From Candidatus Mediterraneibacter gallistercoris (lineage in GTDB: Bacteria > Bacillota_A > Clostridia > Lachnospirales > Lachnospiraceae), in NCBI GenBank assembly GCA_019119745.1, contig DWWI01000235.1, positions 1-7,086 on the forward strand: a stretch of 7,086 bases of DNA. The letters are read 5' to 3'. Below the pieces are notes generated by a model, which saw only the letters and a program-made list of their open reading frames with translations, was not told the origin of the DNA and made no database searches. The position numbers and the translations under genes were made by a program. Of the stretch, positions 1-4,396 are shown in pieces (positions within the stretch are counted from its first letter, which is position 1; every line of letters begins with the position of its first letter).

Positions 1-29
1 TCAGAAATCATGAATCTGACTTCACCCAT
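1..29 (-). CDS. Partial N-terminus, possible MerR-like HTH regulator
   Basis: Only the first nine codons lie in the window, running off the left edge: MGEVRFMIS followed by Asp or Glu. The start is well supported: AAAGGAGG lies 11 bases upstream and an extended -10 promoter lies further up. I recognise the segment only loosely. Short MerR-like helix-turn-helix proteins of Lachnospiraceae often begin with a similar RxMIS(D/E) stretch that leads into the DNA-binding helix. Nine residues cannot prove that, and the protein could be something else. The gene is separated from the ferredoxin by a terminator and its own promoter, so it is probably an independent transcription unit. Confidence 0.5.
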
Positions 30-40
30 TAATATTTATA

Positions 41-49
41 CCTCCTTTA
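41..49 (-). promoter_or_regulatory. Ribosome binding site of the left-edge gene
   Basis: Read on the minus strand this is AAAGGAGG followed by an AT-rich spacer of about 11 bases to the ATG at 29-27. It is a near-perfect match to the anti-Shine-Dalgarno sequence. It is the main evidence that a real gene begins here, since so little of the coding sequence is visible. Confidence 0.75.
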
Positions 50-54
50 TCAGC

Positions 55-68
55 TTCAACATGTTGAA
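55..68. promoter_or_regulatory. Perfect 14-bp palindrome, candidate operator
   Basis: TTCAACATGTTGAA is its own reverse complement. It sits between the predicted -10 (100-105) and the ribosome binding site (41-49) of the left-edge gene. With no unpaired loop it makes a poor RNA hairpin, so a dimeric repressor site is more likely than an RNA element. If the left-edge gene encodes a DNA-binding protein, autoregulation is an obvious possibility. That is inference. Confidence 0.4.
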
Positions 69-99
69 AGCAGATAAAAACGCCCTCAACCATAATGGT

Positions 100-108
100 A
101 TTATAGCA
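100..108 (-). promoter_or_regulatory. Extended -10 promoter for the left-edge gene
   Basis: The minus strand reads TG-C-TATAAT, a perfect -10 hexamer with the TGn extension. No good -35 hexamer lies 16 to 18 bases upstream, which is tolerated in extended -10 promoters. Transcription would start near position 93. That leaves a leader of about 60 bases containing the 14-bp palindrome and the ribosome binding site. Confidence 0.5.
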
Positions 109-120
109 CAGGCATGACAG

Positions 121-350
121 GACGCCTCACACAATCGTTCGTCAAATTGTTACCCGATTCCGCATTTATGAAATTCATGTTTTCCGTACTAACAAAGTAT
201 CCGCCGGGAGATAGGTATTGTTAGCGCACACGTTTTCACTCGGTCGCAGCGCAGCGGTACATAAGAGCGCAACCTAGCCCGAAAATTAAATTTAAACGGA
301 AGGATTAAAATCGGAACTTATCCTATCAGCATTCAGTCCGAGTAACCCTG
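121..350. other. Noncoding stretch with no recognised element
   Basis: This is the bulk of the roughly 400-base gap between the left-edge gene and the ferredoxin gene. I found no open reading frame with a credible ribosome binding site, no tRNA T-loop signature and no riboswitch core I recognise. Small inverted repeats are visible: AGGAT (301-305) with ATCCT (320-324), the palindrome TTAAATTTAA (286-295), and ATGAA-A-TTCAT (168-178). None carries a T-run or other context that assigns a role. Confidence 0.5.
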
Positions 351-402
351 AATAAAAAAGAGACACTGTAATGGGAAATTTCCCAGATACAGTGCCTCTT
401 TT
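351..402 (-). terminator. Rho-independent terminator of the ferredoxin gene
   Basis: On the minus strand GAGGCACTGTA pairs with TACAGTGTCTC, with one mismatch (395 against 363). A run of six T (359-354) follows, then ATT. The loop contains a second perfect dyad, TGGGAAATTTCCCA (372-385), which extends the hairpin. On the plus strand the stem is followed by only four T, so it acts mainly on minus-strand transcripts. It lies about 30 bases past the ferredoxin stop codon. Confidence 0.85.
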
Positions 403-430
403 GCGTGTGATCACTTTGCGATTTTCTATA

Positions 431-601
431 TTACTCTGCTGAGATAGCACCTGTCGGACATGCAGCTTCGCATGCTCCGCAGTCTACACAAGCATCAGCA
501 TCGATCTCATATTTGCCATCGCCTTCGGAGATAGCGCCTACTGGACATTCGCCTTCGCAAGAACCACAGCTTACGCATTCATCACTAATTACGTGTGCCA
601 T
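431..601 (-). CDS. 2[4Fe-4S] ferredoxin, clostridial type
   Basis: This 56-residue acidic protein is a small electron carrier of the cytoplasm. Reading the minus strand gives two cluster motifs: C9-x2-C12-x2-C15-x3-C19-P and C38-x2-C41-x2-C44-x3-C48-P. Each cluster takes three cysteines from one motif and one from the other, as is known for this family. The two halves (CVSCGSCEGECP and CVDCGACEAACP) show the family's internal duplication. The length is close to the roughly 55 residues of classical clostridial ferredoxins. ATG is preceded by AAAGGAGG with nine bases of spacing, and TAA ends it. The gene has its own promoter and terminator, so it is probably monocistronic. Such ferredoxins serve pyruvate:ferredoxin oxidoreductase, hydrogenase and Rnf-type reactions; the actual partner cannot be told here. 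No cluster ligand is missing. Confidence 0.95.
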   Translation of the reverse strand: MAHVISDECVSCGSCEGECPVGAISEGDGKYEIDADACVDCGACEAACPTGAISAE

Positions 602-658
602 AGTATGTACCCTCCTTTTTTGATTTCCGAAAAAGTCTTGTCCCTTTTCGCTACTCTC

Positions 659-687
659 ATTTTAATACAATGAAGATGAATATACAA
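659..687 (-). promoter_or_regulatory. Sigma-A type promoter of the ferredoxin gene
   Basis: The minus strand carries TTGTAT (687-682) as -35 and TAAAAT (664-659) as -10, separated by exactly 17 bases. Four and five positions respectively match consensus. Transcription would start near 652, giving a leader of about 50 bases before the ATG. The surrounding region is AT-rich. Confidence 0.55.
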
Positions 688-701
688 GAGATTTACATGT
701 T

Positions 702-730
702 CTAAATTTAGTACTTATTTGAAAATTTAG
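702..730. promoter_or_regulatory. Palindrome and direct repeat in the divergent region
   Basis: CTAAATTTAG (702-711) is a perfect 10-bp palindrome. AAATTTAG recurs as a direct repeat at 704-711 and 723-730, 19 bases start to start, or roughly two helical turns. The pair lies upstream of the ferredoxin -35 on one side and of the lipoprotein promoter region on the other, a position suited to a regulator acting on either gene. In DNA this AT-rich, chance occurrence is a real possibility. Confidence 0.25.
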
Positions 731-771
731 AAAAAAATCACTTTATTTTTCGGAATTTTGGTGTATCATAG

Positions 772-777
772 TACAAT
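772..777 (+). promoter_or_regulatory. Weak -10 candidate for the lipoprotein gene
   Basis: TACAAT matches five of six positions of the -10 consensus and lies 64 bases before the ATG. No good -35 is present; 17 bases upstream is only TTCGGA. TATCAT at 764-769 is an alternative with an equally poor partner. A weak -35 would fit dependence on an activator, but this is inference. Confidence 0.3.
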
Positions 778-841
778 ATGCAGGATGTTAAAGACCGAAT
801 AAAATTATGAGAATGTTTGTTGGATTATATGGAGGCATAGT

Positions 842-2134
842 ATGAAAAAGAGAGTATTTATGGCGTTTTTTCTCGCCGTATGTATGGCAGTGGGAGCCTG
901 CGCCTGCAGTTCCGGGGATGATGAGGATGTTTTCACGGGTGATACGCCCGAGGTCCCTGAATGGCAGGAAAATCTGGACGCGATTTCACCGGCGGTATAT
1001 TCGGATATCGAAGATCTTGATCTTGAGCCGGGAACCTATATTTCAGTGATCGGAAAAACAGAGAACTCACCTTACTGGAAACAGGTGGCTGCGGGAGTAC
1101 AGCAGGCGGCTGACGATATCAATGAAAAGCTCGGATACAGCGGAGACGATGCCGTGAAAGTGCTTTTTAACGCTCCCGCGGACAGTGAGGATATCGATGA
1201 GCAGGTGAACATTCTGGATGAGGAAATGGCAAGATATCCGGATGTGATCGCGATTGCGAGCATTGACGAAAATGCGTCGGAGGTACAGTTTGACCTCGCT
1301 ATTTCCAACGGAATCCCGATCGTTGCCTTTGACTCGGGCAACAGTTATCAGGATATCCAGTGTACATGCATGACAGACAACAGCAAAGCAGCTGCGACTG
1401 GAGCGCAGAAGCTGTGCGAGGCTATTGAGGAAAGCGGAGAGGTGGCCCTGATCGTTCCTGATTCTGTTTCTGAAAACGCGAAGGAACGTGTGTCTGCTTT
1501 CGAGCAGGAGATATCCGGGAATCACGCCGGCGTGTCAGTTGTGGAGACAATCTACATGGATCAGATCGATCAGATCAAGCGCGAGGCTGCCGCAGAGGAA
1601 CTGGGAGTGAGCGCGGAGGAGCTGAACGCATGGACCGCGGAGGCGTCGGGAGAGCAGGAAGCCATTAATGATGAGAAAGAGCCATCCGCAGATAACGAAG
1701 AATCGGAAGACGGCGAGAGCATATCGGAAGAGGCAAAAACCCGTCTGGAAGATATCGATTCCATTGCGGACAGGATGAGCGATGAAGACGCGGTTGTCTA
1801 TGTCCTTGAGAAGCACCCGGACCTGAAAGGCTGCTTCGGAACGAATGACGAGACAGTACTGCTCGGCGCGCAGGCACTTAATAGTATGGAGAAGACGGAA
1901 GACATTGTAATGATGGGCTTCGACGCGGGAAAGGATCAGCTGAACGCTCTGTCAGACGGCAGCATTGACGGACTTGTGGTACAGAATCCGTTCGGGATGG
2001 GATACGCGACAGTTGTAGCGGCGGCGAGAACAGTTCTTGAAATCGGAAATGAAGCTAAGGTAGATACCGGATTTGTATGGGTGGACGCAGAAAATATGGA
2101 CGATGCCAGCATACAGCCGATGCTGTATGACTGA
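842..2134 (+). CDS. Sugar-type substrate-binding lipoprotein with acidic insert
   Basis: This 430-residue exported lipoprotein belongs to the periplasmic-binding-protein fold of the ribose/galactose-binding type (Peripla_BP_4-like). It binds a small ligand, probably a sugar, outside the membrane. Residues 1-19 are a lipoprotein signal (MKKR, hydrophobic core, VGA) with C20 as the likely lipidated cysteine; C22 is a less likely alternative. Residues 23-64 are an acidic linker. Family landmarks follow: YISVIGKTENSPYW (66-79), NGIPIVAFDS (156-165), TDNSKAAATGAQKL (178-191), FGTNDETVLLGAQAL (332-346), and GFDAG followed by VVQNPFGMGY (359-388). Family members are usually about 300-350 residues; the extra length is the linker plus a charged segment at about 241-313. 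GGAGG lies six bases before the ATG. No permease or ATPase gene is adjacent, and the gene ends at a terminator facing a histidine kinase gene. The ligand is unknown. It could serve a distant ABC transporter or a sensing system. Confidence 0.85.
   Translation: MKKRVFMAFFLAVCMAVGACACSSGDDEDVFTGDTPEVPEWQENLDAISPAVYSDIEDLDLEPGTYISVIGKTENSPYWKQVAAGVQQAADDINEKLGYSGDDAVKVLFNAPADSEDIDEQVNILDEEMARYPDVIAIASIDENASEVQFDLAISNGIPIVAFDSGNSYQDIQCTCMTDNSKAAATGAQKLCEAIEESGEVALIVPDSVSENAKERVSAFEQEISGNHAGVSVVETIYMDQIDQIKREAAAEELGVSAEELNAWTAEASGEQEAINDEKEPSADNEESEDGESISEEAKTRLEDIDSIADRMSDEDAVVYVLEKHPDLKGCFGTNDETVLLGAQALNSMEKTEDIVMMGFDAGKDQLNALSDGSIDGLVVQNPFGMGYATVVAAARTVLEIGNEAKVDTGFVWVDAENMDDASIQPMLYD
1559..1576 (+). 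repeat. Tandem 9-bp repeat at the left edge of the insert
   Basis: GATCAGATC occurs twice in direct succession and encodes Asp-Gln-Ile twice (residues 240-245). It sits where the conserved binding-protein fold gives way to the acidic segment, so it may mark slippage during growth of that segment. It is visible directly; the cause is inference. Confidence 0.6.
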
Positions 2135-2161
2135 TCGGAAATCAGTAGTAGTAGTAAACAG

Positions 2162-2237
2162 TTTAGCCCGCTGGGTCCGTAGAAGCAAGCTCAAAATGAG
2201 TGAGCCTGGTTTTACGGACCCAGCGGGCTGAATTTTT
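2162..2237. terminator. Strong hairpin terminator between convergent genes
   Basis: A 17-bp perfect inverted repeat pairs 2165-2181 with 2213-2229. It extends to 20 pairs at 2162-2164 and 2230-2232 with one G-T wobble. The enclosed 31 bases can form a smaller stem, CTCA with TGAG, at 2190-2200. On the plus strand the stem is followed directly by TTTTT (2233-2237), so it terminates the lipoprotein transcript. The minus-strand exit lacks a good T-run (AAACTGTTTACTAC), so termination of the kinase transcript there is probable but weaker. The kinase stop codon is only about five bases beyond the T-run. Confidence 0.85.
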
Positions 2238-2241
2238 GCAG

Positions 2242-3648
2242 CTATAATACTCTGCTGAGCGAGAAGATAAATTCGGTGCCGACGCCCTCGGTGCTGATGA
2301 CGTTGATATGTTCGTCGTGGGCCTGGATTACTTCTTTTACAATGGACAGTCCGAGACCGGTCCCTTTCTTGTCCTTGCCACGGGAGAGATCTGACTTATA
2401 GAAGCGCTCCCATATTTTATTCAGATCCTTGCGCGGGATGCCGATGCCGTTGTCCTTTACGGAGATAAAGGCCTTTTCGTTTTTAACGCTGACCTCTATC
2501 GTGATAGAAGATTCATTTTCGCTGAATTTGATCGCATTGTCGATCAGGTTATAGAGTACCTGCTGTATCTTGCGCTTATCGGCATAGACGATCACGGAGC
2601 CGGGCATCAGGAGGAGCTCGATCGAAATGTGCTTGGGTGTGCATACGGCCTCGAAAGACTCCGCGGTTCCCTTGATCACTTCCTGAATATCGAATTCCGC
2701 CTTATTAAGCAACAGTTCTTTTGTATCAAACTCGTTCAATGTCAGCAGATCCCCGGTCAGGTCTGTAAGCCGTTCCGTCTCAAACAGGATGATATTCAGA
2801 TATTTGCTGTACAATTCCGGCGGGATCGTACCGTCCGCCATAGCTTCCACGTAGCCTTTGATGGAAGTGAGAGGCGAGCGGAAATCGTGGGATACATTTG
2901 CCACGATCTTCTTCTGGTAGTCATCCATATCTTTGAGCTGGGCGGCCATATAGTTGAGGGAGGCCGACAGATACCCCATCTCATCGTGTGTGTAGACAGG
3001 AATCTCATAGTCGAGATTCCCCATGGCATACTGCTGCGCTGCTTCGACGATCTTTCTTAAGGGCCGGTAGACAAAGAAATGAAATCCCAGAAGGAAGATA
3101 AAAGAGAGCAGGAAAATAACGCACAATGTAATATATACCGGAACCATGATGGGACGGCAGCGGTCTTCGATATTCGAGACCGGGCTGTGGATCAGCAGAT
3201 ATCCTTTTGTCGAGAAACCTTCTGTCACAGGAGCCATCACGGTTATGACTTCTTCATTAAAATAACCGTGATATGTCCCGGAAATATACTGGCTGCCTCC
3301 TATCTCGGCCGGATTAAAATCTTCGATCGCGTCGGGCGATGATGTGTTCTCCAGATTGGATGATGTGATCATCGTACCGGAATCATCCACAAACCAGAGA
3401 GAGGATTCCAGATAGAGGCGCATGGCCGCCAGCTGCGACTGCACGGCATACAGGGAGGAATCATCCGAGAAGTAAGAGGGAAGATAGTCGCTGGCGATGA
3501 GCGTTGCCTCTCTGTAGAGCGTCTGCGACGAGTCCTCCATAAGCCGGTTCGTTACAAGCTGCGTAGTAAGCGTTGCTGTCGTAAACAGGCACAGAAAGCC
3601 GAATATAATATAAAGAGCAATAAATTTCAGGTGTAGTATACTTTTCAT
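2242..3648 (-). CDS. Membrane sensor histidine kinase (HAMP, HisKA, HATPase)
   Basis: This 468-residue PhoR/WalK-like sensor autophosphorylates on histidine and passes the phosphate to the response regulator encoded just upstream. The membrane segments are about 9-32 and 167-193. Between them is an extracellular domain of about 135 residues, probably a PAS/Cache-like sensor; its signal is unknown. HAMP covers about 194-245. The HisKA box SHDFRSPL places the phosphorylated histidine at H254. The ATP-binding domain has the N box (LIDNAIKFS, 368-376), the G1 box (DNGIGIP, 399-405) and the G2 box (GTGLGL, 429-434). All catalytic landmarks are present, so the kinase looks active. The start lies 15 bases after the regulator's stop codon and only a weak CGGA precedes it, which suggests translation coupled to the upstream gene. 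It ends next to the shared hairpin. Confidence 0.93.
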   Translation of the reverse strand: MKSILHLKFIALYIIFGFLCLFTTATLTTQLVTNRLMEDSSQTLYREATLIASDYLPSYFSDDSSLYAVQSQLAAMRLYLESSLWFVDDSGTMITSSNLENTSSPDAIEDFNPAEIGGSQYISGTYHGYFNEEVITVMAPVTEGFSTKGYLLIHSPVSNIEDRCRPIMVPVYITLCVIFLLSFIFLLGFHFFVYRPLRKIVEAAQQYAMGNLDYEIPVYTHDEMGYLSASLNYMAAQLKDMDDYQKKIVANVSHDFRSPLTSIKGYVEAMADGTIPPELYSKYLNIILFETERLTDLTGDLLTLNEFDTKELLLNKAEFDIQEVIKGTAESFEAVCTPKHISIELLLMPGSVIVYADKRKIQQVLYNLIDNAIKFSENESSITIEVSVKNEKAFISVKDNGIGIPRKDLNKIWERFYKSDLSRGKDKKGTGLGLSIVKEVIQAHDEHINVISTEGVGTEFIFSLSRVL

Positions 3649-3663
3649 CTTATTTCAAATCCG
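3649..3663 (-). promoter_or_regulatory. Short junction with poor ribosome binding site
   Basis: The 15 bases between the regulator stop and the kinase ATG read CGGATTTGAAATAAG. The only Shine-Dalgarno-like part is CGGA, about 11 bases from the start. Every other complete gene here has AAGGAGG, GGAGG or AAAGGGG. The kinase is therefore probably translated at a lower level by ribosomes finishing the regulator, which fits the usual excess of regulator over kinase. Confidence 0.5.
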
Positions 3664-4365
3664 TTATTTTGTTTCAAATTTATATCCGATTCCCCAGACT
3701 GTGCTCAGGCTCCAGTGCGGATGGTCTTTGATCTTCTCGCGGAGACGTTTGATATGTACGTCGACAGTACGGGTATCTCCCACATATTCGTATCCCCAGA
3801 TCCTGTCAAGAAGCTGTTCCCGCGTAAAGACCTGATTCGGTGAGGAAGCGAGGCAGTACAGCAGTTCAAGTTCTTTCGGGGGCATCTCCACGTGCTTCTC
3901 ATCGCAGACGACAGAATAGTTTGTCAGGTTGATCACAAGCCCCTCGTACTCTACGCATTTCGCCTTTTCTTTGTCAGCAGTGTCGGACTTGGCCGGCTGG
4001 TAGCGTCTCAGGACAGCCCGGACCCTTGCCACCATCTCTTTGGAGTCAAAGGGCTTCATAATATAATCGTCGGCTCCAAGCTCCAGTCCGAGTACCTTGT
4101 CAAATACTTCGCCCTTTGCGGAGAGCATAATGATCGGAGTGGCCGAGCGCGCCCGGATCTCACGGCATACCTGATAGCCGTCGATGCCGGGGAGCATCAG
4201 ATCCAGAAGGATCAGGTTGGGCTGATATGTGTCGAAAGCAGTCAGTGCATCCTCGCCGTTGTATACGATTTTAGTGTCAAAACATTCCTTGGTAAGGTAC
4301 AGCGAAATAAGTTCAGCTATATTCTCATCGTCGTCGACGATCAGGATCTTCTGTTTCCCTATCAT
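3664..4365 (-). CDS. OmpR/PhoB-family response regulator
   Basis: This 233-residue cytoplasmic transcription factor is switched by phosphorylation. The receiver domain (about 1-121) shows the acidic pocket DDD (11-13), the phosphorylated aspartate D55 in LLDLMLPG, S82 in the IIMLSAK stretch, and K104 in the YIMKPF motif. A linker of about 15 charged residues (124-136) leads to a winged-helix DNA-binding domain (about 138-230). That domain has the typical TREQLLDRIWGYEY, DTRTVDVHIKRLREKI and TVWGIGYKF segments. ATG is preceded by AAGGAGG with seven bases of spacing. The gene lies between mutS2 (31-base gap) and the sensor kinase (15-base gap), which is almost certainly its partner. Target genes cannot be read from this window. 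Confidence 0.95.
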   Translation of the reverse strand: MIGKQKILIVDDDENIAELISLYLTKECFDTKIVYNGEDALTAFDTYQPNLILLDLMLPGIDGYQVCREIRARSATPIIMLSAKGEVFDKVLGLELGADDYIMKPFDSKEMVARVRAVLRRYQPAKSDTADKEKAKCVEYEGLVINLTNYSVVCDEKHVEMPPKELELLYCLASSPNQVFTREQLLDRIWGYEYVGDTRTVDVHIKRLREKIKDHPHWSLSTVWGIGYKFETK

Positions 4366-4396
4366 GTTAGGACCTCCTTCATGTTGTCAGAATACT

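Noticed and set aside
168..224. An 18-codon plus-strand reading frame (MKFMFSVLTKYPPGDRYC)
   Set aside because: No ribosome binding site or promoter precedes it and it resembles nothing known; a frame this short is expected by chance.
281..324. AT-rich dyads that might be a riboswitch or attenuator
   Set aside because: No known riboswitch core is visible, no T-run follows, and no gene lies directly downstream in either direction in a suitable position.
1067..1525. A 152-codon minus-strand reading frame inside the lipoprotein gene
   Set aside because: The plus-strand gene has a lipoprotein signal, a good ribosome binding site and conserved binding-protein motifs across this stretch; the antisense frame has none.
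2143..2156. Short run of AGT triplets after the lipoprotein stop codon
   Set aside because: Only about four units, noncoding and AT-rich; not a CRISPR or a meaningful microsatellite.
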